DNA from: an uncultured Eubacteriales bacterium
Lineage (GTDB): Bacteria > Bacillota > Clostridia > Christensenellales > Borkfalkiaceae
Assembly: GCA_900540805.1 (NCBI GenBank)
Contig: UQHL01000005.1
Location: 62,001-126,000, forward strand
Length of the DNA stretch: 64,000 nt
Reading direction: 5' to 3'
The notes below the pieces were generated by a model. It was not told the origin of the DNA. It ran no database searches and saw only the letters and a list, made by a program, of their open reading frames with translations. Shown one piece after another: positions 32,542-40,833 of this stretch. The position numbers were made by a program, and so were the translations under genes. How positions within the stretch are numbered: position 1 is the first letter of the stretch; each line of letters opens with the position of its first letter.

Positions 32542-33236
32542 TCTTCCTCGTCCTCCTGTTCGGTGTCTGCGCGGTCAGCTTCTTCCTGCTCGTCCTCGTC
32601 GTATTCGTCAAAATCAAACTCGTCAAGGTCGGTGCTGCCTTTTACGCCCTGCTTCGGTTTCATAAACTTAAAGTAGTAGAGGGCTGCGCCGCCGCCAAGA
32701 AGTCCCACAACAAGGAAAATGAGAAGCCCGCCCATGCTGTTTTTTGGTTTCTCCGGCTCTGCGGGTGTTTCCGGCTCGGCTTCCCTGCCTGTGCAGTTAT
32801 TCATAGTTACAGAGCAGACAGGACAGGCGGTATTGACTTCGCCCGTCTTGCATTTCTCGGTACAGTTACAGACAGCAGGAGGCGGGGTGGTCTGCCCGTC
32901 CTCAAGGATTGCCATAAGGTCGGTTTCGTCTACTTGATTTAAGAAGTGGACGGAATTTTCCCCCTCGGCTGCCCGGTCAACGATAATGTAAAAATAGTTG
33001 CCGCCTTTGCTTTTCACGACGATAAACTGCTTATCCTCAGCAACGTCCCCGTCGATGTCGTCCACAAGGGTCATGTTGCCCTCCGGGGTAAGGGGCTGCG
33101 GTTCGGTTTCCACGATTACGCCGCTGTCGTCGGTTTCCTCTGTCGGGGTTTGTGCGTAGGCAGTAACGGAAAAGCCGCCCACAAGGACAAGGGCGGCGCA
33201 AAGTGCGGTAATGCTTGCAAGGATTTTATTCTTCAT
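32538..33236 (-). CDS. DUF4366 membrane protein of the transfer operon
   Basis: A 232-residue exported protein; the start ATG 33236 is chosen because GGAGG lies nine bases before it. A signal peptide (ILASITALCAALVLVGGF, ending TAYAQ) is followed by a domain with CNCTEKCKTGEVNTACPVCS, a TM helix near residue 175 (MGGLLIFLVVGLLGGG) and a highly acidic tail. DUF4366 proteins are standard in Tn1549-like transfer operons; a mating-channel or cell-wall role is inferred. Confidence 0.85.
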   Translation of the reverse strand: MKNKILASITALCAALVLVGGFSVTAYAQTPTEETDDSGVIVETEPQPLTPEGNMTLVDDIDGDVAEDKQFIVVKSKGGNYFYIIVDRAAEGENSVHFLNQVDETDLMAILEDGQTTPPPAVCNCTEKCKTGEVNTACPVCSVTMNNCTGREAEPETPAEPEKPKNSMGGLLIFLVVGLLGGGAALYYFKFMKPKQGVKGSTDLDEFDFDEYDEDEQEEADRADTEQEDEEE

Positions 33237-33483
33237 CTGCATTTTCCTCCTGTTCGTCATAGTCTGCGGGCATAGGGGCAATGCCCGGAATACCGTTGCC
33301 GGAAAGCATAGCGGTAAGCTCCTGCGGGGTCAGACGCATAGCGCGTACAAGCTGCACGATTTCAAGGTTTTCCGCTTCGGTTTTCTGTGCTTCCAGTCCG
33401 CGCAGCTTGTTCTGATACTCCGTGATTTTCTCACGGGTCTTTTGGATTTCCTTTTCAATTCTTTCGATTTTACTCATTGCCAT
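33226..33483 (-). CDS. DUF4315 family protein
   Basis: An 85-residue coiled-coil protein: MSKIERIEKEIQKTREKITE continues as a long helix to about residue 40, then LVRAMRLTPQELTAML. This is the DUF4315 pattern found between the CHAP and DUF4366 genes in these elements. The second Met (33477) is an alternative start. Function unknown. It overlaps the upstream end of the DUF4366 gene. Confidence 0.85.
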   Translation of the reverse strand: MAMSKIERIEKEIQKTREKITEYQNKLRGLEAQKTEAENLEIVQLVRAMRLTPQELTAMLSGNGIPGIAPMPADYDEQEENADEE

Positions 33484-33516
33484 AAATTTTTTCTCCTTTC
33501 GATTTTCAAAAATGTG

Positions 33517-35625
33517 TCAGTTCCAGTTCATCAGCCCGTACCCTTTGATACAGGCATAGTCAAGGGGATAGCTCTTAATCTTGCAGGCGTCGCCGGAATT
33601 GCCCTCCACGGTATAAACGCGGTTTGCGTCCCTGCCGATAACAAGCCCTACATGGTCTGCGCTTCCGTCTAAGTCCCAGTCAAAAAAGATAGCGTCACCG
33701 GGGGCAATGTTTTCATAGCCCCGCGCTCCCCATTGTCCGTGAGAGGTAAACCACGGAATACCCTGCGACTGGCAGGCGGCAAAGCGCGGCTCGGAAAGTC
33801 CCATTTGCCCGTAGCACCAGGACACAAAACAGGCGCACCATTCCACGCGGGAGTTGAAGCCGTACCAGCTCCAATACGGATAGCCGCCCACATTTCCGAC
33901 TTGCTGCTTTGCAAGGTCAACGATAGCGGTATTACCGGGGCGCGTTCCGTTTACAAAGTCCACGCCGCTTAAATCCTCGGACGCGGAAGTGTCGGGAGAG
34001 CCGCCGCCAAAGATAAGGGGCTTGTTCCCGCTTGTCTGCAAGTACACCCGGTACATTTCCAGTTGTTCCGGGGTCAGATTATTTTCCGCAATGGTGGATA
34101 GCGGGGTGTTCGTCAGCTTGACGTTTAAGATGTAATACTCATAAGGCACTTGTACCGTGTAGGTGTCCGTATGCTCGTTGCCGTCCTCGTCTGTCCATGT
34201 GTCGGTGCGTTCTTCATCCCGGTAGCGTATTTCCACTTCCTCGGTCAGCGTCAGCTTGTATTGCTGATTGAAAATCCGTTGTAATTCGCTCTGTACCTCG
34301 GCGCGGGTGTAGCTTTGGTATTTTGCGGTCAGATAGGACGCTAATTCGTGTGGATTGTGTCCGATATTTGCAAGGTCATAGCGGTACTCGTCATAGCCGC
34401 TGTGGATACGCTCGATATTGTCAATCCTGCTTTGCAGCTCGTTTTCCAATCCGGCGTAGCTGTTTTCCACTTCCACAAGGTCGCTGTCCTCGGACGTATA
34501 GGACGTTCCAAGCACGCCGTTTAACGTGCCGGAAAACATTGCCCCACAAGAGGACAGCCCGGACATAACCATGATAAAGAGCAGCAGCACCCCGACAGCG
34601 ATTGCCACACCCACCGGGTGCCTTGCCACAAATGCTGCGGTCTGCTTTGTTTTCTCGGCGGCTTTGGCTGCCGCCTTGCGGGTGCGTTCTGCCGCGCCCT
34701 TGATACCCTTTGCGGTATTGCGGGCTTCCTTTGCATACTGCCGCTTGATTTTCTGCTTCTGCCAAAACCGGGAAATGGGGTTAGAGGTAAGCTGCGGGTT
34801 CTCATGCAGGGTCTTGTGATACTGAAAATCCACATTTGCCCGAAAAGCCGCTTTTTCTGCCTTTGCCGCTTCCCGGTAGGGTTTCAGCTTATGGCTGCGG
34901 TAGCCCTGCTTGATTTTCCGCGCCCCGTACTTCAATCCCCGTTCTGCGGCTTCCTCGCTCTTGTGTGCGCCCTCTACGCCGGAATTATCCTTTTCGACAG
35001 AATGGATTTTGTTATGTACCAAAATCCCGGCTTCCTGTGCGGGGCGGGATAAGGGGCTGTGTTTGTCCTTAAATCCGGGTGGCTTGTCCTTTTCCTCAAA
35101 ATGCAGGCGGGTCTTGCCTTTCCCGGTGGTTTCGTCAAAGGTGCGCTCTTTTACCAGTTTCTTTTCTTTGGGGATAGCTGCCTTTGCCTTATCCAAGCGG
35201 TCGGCGGCTTTATCGGATTTCTTGATATACTTTTCAAGCTCCGGGGCAGCGCGTTCCTCGTCGGTAAATTGCAGCCGGGAAGATTTCGTCCCGGCGGTAG
35301 CTTCTGCCTGTGCCTTTCGTACCGCTTTTTTAGACGCTTTGCGGGTATGGGCGGCTTCGATATGCTCCATGACGCGCTCCGTTTTGCCTGTGTCCGCTTT
35401 GGGGGCAGCTCCCGGCACATGGGGCAAGGGAGAAGTCGGGGAAGCTGCACCTTGTAGCTGCGCTGCGTCCTGTGCTGCCTGTTGCTCCGGGCTTTTCTGA
35501 AAATCCGCGTCCTGCGTCCGCTTGCTGATACGTTCCGTGTCTCCCGTGGTCTGATTTTCTGCGATAGCCCCGTCGCGGGTCATTTTCTGCGTGATTTTAT
35601 CACGGGGCTTTAATGGGTCTTTCAA
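33517..35625 (-). CDS. CHAP-domain cell-wall hydrolase of the mating channel (CD1108-like)
   Basis: A 702-residue protein. The first 340 residues are highly charged and basic; a TM helix (VGVAIAVGVLLLFIMVMSGL, near residue 345) anchors it; residues about 440-560 form a linker-like domain; the C-terminal domain is a CHAP amidase/peptidase with catalytic Cys in WCACFVSW and His in DHVGLV. It opens the cell wall for the conjugation channel, the VirB1-like role in Gram-positive systems. Complete, overlapping the methyltransferase by ATGA. Confidence 0.88.
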   Translation of the reverse strand: MKDPLKPRDKITQKMTRDGAIAENQTTGDTERISKRTQDADFQKSPEQQAAQDAAQLQGAASPTSPLPHVPGAAPKADTGKTERVMEHIEAAHTRKASKKAVRKAQAEATAGTKSSRLQFTDEERAAPELEKYIKKSDKAADRLDKAKAAIPKEKKLVKERTFDETTGKGKTRLHFEEKDKPPGFKDKHSPLSRPAQEAGILVHNKIHSVEKDNSGVEGAHKSEEAAERGLKYGARKIKQGYRSHKLKPYREAAKAEKAAFRANVDFQYHKTLHENPQLTSNPISRFWQKQKIKRQYAKEARNTAKGIKGAAERTRKAAAKAAEKTKQTAAFVARHPVGVAIAVGVLLLFIMVMSGLSSCGAMFSGTLNGVLGTSYTSEDSDLVEVENSYAGLENELQSRIDNIERIHSGYDEYRYDLANIGHNPHELASYLTAKYQSYTRAEVQSELQRIFNQQYKLTLTEEVEIRYRDEERTDTWTDEDGNEHTDTYTVQVPYEYYILNVKLTNTPLSTIAENNLTPEQLEMYRVYLQTSGNKPLIFGGGSPDTSASEDLSGVDFVNGTRPGNTAIVDLAKQQVGNVGGYPYWSWYGFNSRVEWCACFVSWCYGQMGLSEPRFAACQSQGIPWFTSHGQWGARGYENIAPGDAIFFDWDLDGSADHVGLVIGRDANRVYTVEGNSGDACKIKSYPLDYACIKGYGLMNWN

Positions 35626-36503
35626 GTGTTACCACCTCCAATCCGCGCCCCTGCAAGGGCGCAATACTCGGCGTTCAGTTCAATGCCGATATAGCGGCGG
35701 TCAAGGCTTTTCGCTGCAAGCCCGGTGGTGCCGCTTCCAAAAAACGGGTCAAGGACAACGCCGCCTGCCGGACAGCCCGCCAGTATGCACGTTTCCGCGA
35801 GCTTCGGGGGATAGGCGGCAAAATGCCCGCCCTTATACGGTACGGTATTGATAAGCCAAACGTCCCGCTTGTTTCTTGTGGTCGGCATAAGGGCGTCGTC
35901 ATAATAGCCGCCGCTGCGGGTCTTATTGATACCCTGTACCTTGCCCTGTCCCGGTACTTCCTCGGCGTATTTGTGTCCTGCGCTGCGCCCCTGTCGGTAC
36001 CGCGCAGCCGTTCCCGGCGCAATCGGCTCTGCAATGGCGGCAGCGTCATAGTAATATTTCTTTGATTTCGTCAGTAAAAAGATATGCTCATAGCAGCGGC
36101 TCGGTCGGTCGCGGCAGCTCTCCGGCATAGGATTTTCTTTCAGCCAGATAATATCGCTGCGTAAATACCACCCGTCAGAGCGCAGGGCAAAAGCTAAAAG
36201 CCACGGAATACCGATTAAGTCCTTTTGCTTGCAGCCCGCTTTCATGCCTGTGCCGCAGTAGGTATCTGCGATATTCAGCCAAAACGTCCCGTCGTCTTTA
36301 AGTACCCGGCGCAGTTCCCGGAATACTTCTACAAGCCTGTCAATGTACTGCTCCGGCGTGTCCTCCCGTCCAATCTGTGCGTCAAGCCCGTAGTCCCTAA
36401 GTCCATAGTAGGGCGGGCTTGTGACGCAGCAGTTCACGCTTTCACTCGGCAGCTCCCGCAGGGCATAGAGGGCTTCACGGTTGATGATTACGTCCGTTTT
36501 CAT
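35622..36503 (-). CDS. DNA N4/N6 methyltransferase (beta-class)
   Basis: A 293-residue enzyme with motif IV TSPPYYGLRDYG near residue 30 and AdoMet-binding motif I DPFFGSGTTGLAAKS near the C-terminus, the circular order of beta-class enzymes that make N4-methylcytosine or N6-methyladenine. TSPPY favours N4-cytosine but does not prove it. No restriction endonuclease gene is nearby, so it is an orphan that probably protects ICE2 DNA in new hosts. Embedded between the CHAP and VirB4 genes. Confidence 0.9.
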   Translation of the reverse strand: MKTDVIINREALYALRELPSESVNCCVTSPPYYGLRDYGLDAQIGREDTPEQYIDRLVEVFRELRRVLKDDGTFWLNIADTYCGTGMKAGCKQKDLIGIPWLLAFALRSDGWYLRSDIIWLKENPMPESCRDRPSRCYEHIFLLTKSKKYYYDAAAIAEPIAPGTAARYRQGRSAGHKYAEEVPGQGKVQGINKTRSGGYYDDALMPTTRNKRDVWLINTVPYKGGHFAAYPPKLAETCILAGCPAGGVVLDPFFGSGTTGLAAKSLDRRYIGIELNAEYCALAGARIGGGNT

Positions 36504-38935
36504 GGCTTGCTCACTTCCTCCGGCTTTGTCGTAAGCAGACGGTAAAGCTCGGTGTCCGTCGGGAAACGGTCAATGAACGGCAGCACCACATTCCCGTAAA
36601 AGATAAGCCCCTCGCCCGCTTCGGTATGGGTCACATACTTCATCTGCTGCGGGGAGATATTGAGCTGCTTTGCAAGGATAGCCCGGTCGCCCTGTGCCTG
36701 ATTGAGCATGAGGACAAAATCGGAGTTTTCAAAGATATTCTCGACTTCGCGGCTTGATAAAAGGTCTTTGACGTTCTGTGTGATTGCCGTCGGTATGCCG
36801 CCCCATTTACGAAAACGCTTCCAAATCTCCACGGAATAGGCTGCGGTCTGTTCCTCTTTCAAAAGCAAATGAAACTCGTCCATATAGTAACGGGTCGCCT
36901 TTTTCTCGGCGCGGTTTACGGTAACGCGGTTCCACACCTGGTCTTGCACAATGAGCATACCTAACTTTTTGAGCTGCTTTCCAAGCTGCTTAATATCAAA
37001 GCAGACAAGGCGGTTAGAAAGCTCTACATTCGTTCTGTGGTTAAAGACGTTCAGACTTCCCGAAACATAAAGCTCCAATGCCGCCGCAATGCGGGCAGCT
37101 TCCGGCTCCGGCTGCTTCAAAAGCTCGTTGTAAAGGTCGCCCAAAATCGGCATTTTTGCCGGGTCGGGGTCAGCAAGGAAAGGTCGGTACACGTTCCTCA
37201 CGGCGCGGTCAATGACGGTTTTTTCTACGGGCTGCAAGCCCTCCTTGCCGCCAATCACAAGCTCGCAGAGGGAAAGGATAAAGTCGGATTTCAAGGCAAG
37301 CGGGTTGTCGTCCTCGGAGTAGTTGAGGTTAATATCCATAGGGTTCACATACTGGGGCTTGCCGTCCATGCCTTTTCCGGCAGGCGACAGGCGTATCACT
37401 TGCCCGCCCAAACGCTGCACAAGGGAAAAATATTCTGCTTCCGGGTCGCAGATAATAATATCGTCGTCGGTGATGAGGAAAGCGTTTGTCATTTCCCGCT
37501 TTGCCGCAAAGGATTTACCGCTTCCCGGTGTTCCGAGAATAAGCCCGTTGGGATTTTTCAGTTGCTTGCGGTCGCAGAGTATCATGTTGTTAGAAAGTGC
37601 GTTCAGCCCGTAGTAAAGGGCTGCGCCCCGCTGAAACAGCTCCTGCGTGATGAACGGGATAAAAATAGCGGTGCTGCTGGTCGTTAATCCTCTTTGAATG
37701 GGGATAAGGTTCTCTCCAAGAGGGATAGAGGACATAAAGCCCGCTTCCTGCAAATAGTCAAGGCGGGTCAGAGCGCAGTTGTTTTTCTGTGCAAAGCCCG
37801 CCGTAGCAAATACGTCATTATCCAGTTTCCGTTTTGTGTCTGCCATGTTTACCACAAGGAACGTCAGCAGAAACATTCGCTCGTTGCGGCTCTGTAAATC
37901 CTGCAACAGATTTTTTGCTTCGCTGCCGAACGTAGCAAGGTCGGACGGAATTATATCCATGTCATACCCGCTGCGTACCGCTTTTTTCTGTTCCTCAATC
38001 TTCATCTTGTCGAGGTCGGTAATCTTGCGCTTAATGGTCTTGATTGCTTCGCTCTGGTCGATACTGCGGATATGCAGATTGACGATTATCCCGTTTTCAA
38101 GGTCGAGAATGTCCGAAAGCATACGGTCATTCAGCTCCGGCGCAAGGATTTCAAGGAACGATACCGCGCCTAATTTACGTCCCATGCGGAACGTCCTGCC
38201 GTCGCCAAAGCGGAACGAGGACGGGGCGATAAAGTCCTTTGTGGTAAGCCCGGACGGTACAAGCCAGTCCCAAGAGAAGCGGAACGGCTCGCCCTCCGGG
38301 TGGAAAATCCCATGCAGCACATTCAAGCGTTCCTGCCCGTTCATGGGGCGGGCGGTTACACCAAGCACCTTAAAATTATTGAGTACGTCGGTTTCGATAC
38401 GGGAAAGGCGGGCTTTTGCGGCTGCGAGATTGTCCGCTTCAATGGAAAAGGTAATGTACTTGCACTTTTCCAGTCCGTTGTTGCCTTTTTCAAGCTGATT
38501 TTTCAGCATATCCGCGTACTCCTTGCGGATAGAGTTAAAAGCGTCGTCCTGCGCCGGGATTTCGATAGCTACCTGTGCCTTTTCCTTTCTTGCGCCCTGA
38601 TTGATGAAAGAGAGCTGCACCGAAACGGAAGCGTCAAAGTAGTTGAGAAAATCGCACCAGTTTTCAAAAATGGCGGTCTTATCATCTGCCTGTGCAAGCT
38701 GATAGTTAATATCTTCAAAGACAAGGCTTTTACTGTATTTCTTTTCCGTTACCCTGCAAATCCCGTCCGGGTACATCTGCAAGTAGGGAATGGTCTGTTG
38801 TGCGGTGTGGGGCTTCCCGTCGCCCTTTGCCGCCTGTATCACGGCGGCGATTTCTTTCTTTTCTGCGCGGGTCAGCTTACGCTTTACGGGATTTTTTACC
38901 GCGCGGGTCATGGTTTTTCGTTCTGCCATTGACAA
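36500..38935 (-). CDS. VirB4-type conjugation ATPase (ICE2, CD1110-like)
   Basis: An 811-residue ATPase energising assembly and transport. Walker A is GTPGSGKSFAAKRE near residue 463, followed by IICDPEAEY and Walker B-like YYMDEFHLLLKEEQTA, then ITQNVKDLLSS. The true start may be the internal Met of MAERKTMTRA. It overlaps the PrgI gene by about 58 bases. Unlike ICE1's VirB4 it has no fused membrane segment, PrgI being separate. Confidence 0.94.
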   Translation of the reverse strand: MSMAERKTMTRAVKNPVKRKLTRAEKKEIAAVIQAAKGDGKPHTAQQTIPYLQMYPDGICRVTEKKYSKSLVFEDINYQLAQADDKTAIFENWCDFLNYFDASVSVQLSFINQGARKEKAQVAIEIPAQDDAFNSIRKEYADMLKNQLEKGNNGLEKCKYITFSIEADNLAAAKARLSRIETDVLNNFKVLGVTARPMNGQERLNVLHGIFHPEGEPFRFSWDWLVPSGLTTKDFIAPSSFRFGDGRTFRMGRKLGAVSFLEILAPELNDRMLSDILDLENGIIVNLHIRSIDQSEAIKTIKRKITDLDKMKIEEQKKAVRSGYDMDIIPSDLATFGSEAKNLLQDLQSRNERMFLLTFLVVNMADTKRKLDNDVFATAGFAQKNNCALTRLDYLQEAGFMSSIPLGENLIPIQRGLTTSSTAIFIPFITQELFQRGAALYYGLNALSNNMILCDRKQLKNPNGLILGTPGSGKSFAAKREMTNAFLITDDDIIICDPEAEYFSLVQRLGGQVIRLSPAGKGMDGKPQYVNPMDINLNYSEDDNPLALKSDFILSLCELVIGGKEGLQPVEKTVIDRAVRNVYRPFLADPDPAKMPILGDLYNELLKQPEPEAARIAAALELYVSGSLNVFNHRTNVELSNRLVCFDIKQLGKQLKKLGMLIVQDQVWNRVTVNRAEKKATRYYMDEFHLLLKEEQTAAYSVEIWKRFRKWGGIPTAITQNVKDLLSSREVENIFENSDFVLMLNQAQGDRAILAKQLNISPQQMKYVTHTEAGEGLIFYGNVVLPFIDRFPTDTELYRLLTTKPEEVSKP

Positions 38936-39287
38936 TAGCCGATACCTCCTTTTCCAGTTTTCGTTGTTTTTCTATGACGGCATAAAAATTTTCCGTCTGA
39001 TAGGGGCGTTCTTTTGGTCGGATAAACTTTGTCTGAATGACGTTCTTTATCACGACTTCAAGGGGCTGCCCGTGTTTTTCATACATTGCCAAGAGAAAGC
39101 AGGGAAGCATAACGACAATCATTGCAAATGCCGCCATGCTTGTTCCCGCGCTGTCTTTGAGCAAAAAGAAAAGCGGTAGTCCCATAGCGAGGGCTGCCGC
39201 AAAACATATAATCTGCCGCTTTGTCAGATTAAAAGCGACTTTCGTTTTGATTTTTGATAAGTCTTTGGGTACGGGTACATACGCCAA
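38877..39287 (-). CDS. PrgI family membrane protein
   Basis: A 136-residue protein with two adjacent TM helices near residues 27-70 (IICFAAALAMGLPLFFLL and FAMIVVMLPCFLLAMY) after MAYVPVPKDLSKIKTKVAFN, the PrgI pattern. It corresponds to VirB3 and is part of the channel base with VirB4. Start ATG 39287 after AAAGGAGG. Confidence 0.9.
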   Translation of the reverse strand: MAYVPVPKDLSKIKTKVAFNLTKRQIICFAAALAMGLPLFFLLKDSAGTSMAAFAMIVVMLPCFLLAMYEKHGQPLEVVIKNVIQTKFIRPKERPYQTENFYAVIEKQRKLEKEVSAIVNGRTKNHDPRGKKSRKA

Positions 39288-39307
39288 GTGAAAACCTCCT
39301 TTCGGTC

Positions 39308-40177
39308 TTAATGGGCGTTAAAAATTGACTTCGCAAGTGTGCCTGTTTTGAATAGGGAGAAGCACAAAATCACGGTGTAGGCTGCAAGGGAAAAAATCGC
39401 GCTGTGCAGGTTATCCGCTACAATCATGCTGCCAACCAAAACCGCATAAATGCCGACACATATCATTATGAGGAAGCCTTGAAAACCGAGGGCGAACAGG
39501 GCTTTTAAGTAGTTGTTGCCTATCTGTCCCCACTCTCTGTTAGTCATAGTTGCAAACGGGATAGGCGATACCGAACAGTAAAGGTAAATTTCTATCATTC
39601 TGCCGTACAGGATAACCGTGATAAGCACCGACATGATTTTCATGCAAAGGCTCACAAGGCTTGTTTCCATAACGAGCAATAACAGTTCGGGGATTTCCAT
39701 AGCGTCAAGTCCGGCTTGCATGGACGAGAGGGCGGCGTCAACGTCGATATTCGTATCGCCGCCGATCACGCCCGCCGCGCCGGAAACAACGTGCTGCGCC
39801 ATATCGAACACCGCCATAGTGATAGTAAAGGTGTGGGTAACGAGATACACCGCTACCCACGCCTTGAAAAACCACTTAAAGAACATGAACGTGTCAATAT
39901 CGTGCATATTGTTCTTTTCCGTTACCATGCTGATAAGCTCCACGCATAGAACGTAGGTAATGACAAGCCCCGCAATGGGTACAATCACATTTTCCGACAA
40001 GCTCTGTATCATGGAAAATATGCCTGCGTTCCACCCCTGCGGGGTTTGTCCTACCTCTGCGGCGATAGTTCCGACTTTTTCGTTTACGTCCCCGAACATA
40101 GTTGACAGATTACCGTTAATGGCTCCAATGAGGATTTCCTTTATCCATTCGTTAATCGCGTCAAGTATGCTCTGCAT
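39308..40177 (-). CDS. VirB6/TrbL-like channel protein (ICE2, CD1112-like)
   Basis: A 289-residue membrane protein with about five to six TM helices near residues 58-85, 98-125, 165-200, 225-250 and 255-282. It follows the Maff2 gene and precedes PrgI, as in other elements of this family. The N-terminal part is amphipathic. It forms the membrane pore of the mating channel. Start ATG 40177. Confidence 0.88.
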   Translation of the reverse strand: MQSILDAINEWIKEILIGAINGNLSTMFGDVNEKVGTIAAEVGQTPQGWNAGIFSMIQSLSENVIVPIAGLVITYVLCVELISMVTEKNNMHDIDTFMFFKWFFKAWVAVYLVTHTFTITMAVFDMAQHVVSGAAGVIGGDTNIDVDAALSSMQAGLDAMEIPELLLLVMETSLVSLCMKIMSVLITVILYGRMIEIYLYCSVSPIPFATMTNREWGQIGNNYLKALFALGFQGFLIMICVGIYAVLVGSMIVADNLHSAIFSLAAYTVILCFSLFKTGTLAKSIFNAH

Positions 40178-40193
40178 AGGCTAACCCCGCCGC

Positions 40194-40409
40194 TTAACCG
40201 AACAGGCCGGAAAGCAGAGGTACAAGGGTGCCGCCGATAAGGGCAACGCCGCCGCCCGCCATGAGCTGCTTCATGCCCTGGCTTTTTGCACCTGGGTTGT
40301 CATTTCCGTAGCCCTCCAAGAGGTTGATAACGCCCCAAATGCCAAGACCTGCTCCGAGAGCGATAACGAGTGTCTGCAAAACTCCTACTGCGCTGTTGAA
40401 AAATGCCAT
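40194..40409 (-). CDS. Maff2 family pilin-like membrane protein
   Basis: A 71-residue protein with two TM helices (VLQTLVIALGAGLGIWGVIN and AGGGVALIGGTLVPLLSG) separated by a GNDNPGAKSQG loop, the Maff2 pattern of Tn1549-like elements. Start ATG 40409 follows AAAGGAGT. The function resembles VirB2-like pilin. It is preceded by a 204-base gap (40410-40614) that holds only short GC-rich stems. Confidence 0.88.
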   Translation of the reverse strand: MAFFNSAVGVLQTLVIALGAGLGIWGVINLLEGYGNDNPGAKSQGMKQLMAGGGVALIGGTLVPLLSGLFG

Positions 40410-40614
40410 AATAAAACTCCTTTCTGCCGCTGTGCGGCTGCCCGAAAAAGGGCATAAAAAAACGGCGGTCAGTTTTTGATAACTGCCGCGGTCATAAATC
40501 CCCGCGCTGCGTAATTCCTGCGGCGCGGCGGTATTCAGTTGTAAGGGTGCGGCTTCCTGCCGCGATACGCGCAAGGAGTAGGGGCGCGTACCATGTAGCC
40601 CGTGTTTATTGTTT

Positions 40615-40833
40615 TTACTTTAAGCTCCCCCCCTTTTCAAAAAGTGGTGTGTAGACAGGCATAATGCCGTACTGCCGTTCCCGGACAGCTTCGATATACT
40701 TGATATAGGAAATACCCGCCTGTCTTGTCCTGCGTTCCTGTTCCCGCTGCATTTCCTCGGCTGCTTCCACAAGCCCGCTGATAGCCCGGATTAGCTGCTG
40801 TTTTGTCTTTTTCTTTCTGATACGCTTATTCAT
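40615..40833 (-). CDS. Small basic hypothetical protein of the transfer operon
   Basis: A 72-residue protein with an N-terminal run RIRKKKTKQQLIRAISGLVE and a helical middle (EEMQREQERRTRQ). It overlaps the VirD4 gene by ATGA. No family recognised; it is encoded in the same place in related elements in my recollection. Likely soluble and nucleic-acid or partner binding. Confidence 0.6.
   Translation of the reverse strand: MNKRIRKKKTKQQLIRAISGLVEAAEEMQREQERRTRQAGISYIKYIEAVRERQYGIMPVYTPLFEKGGSLK

Noticed and set aside
40410..40614. Gap before the Maff2 gene considered as a small-RNA gene
   Set aside because: Only short GC-rich stems and no promoter could be seen; likely an untranslated leader.
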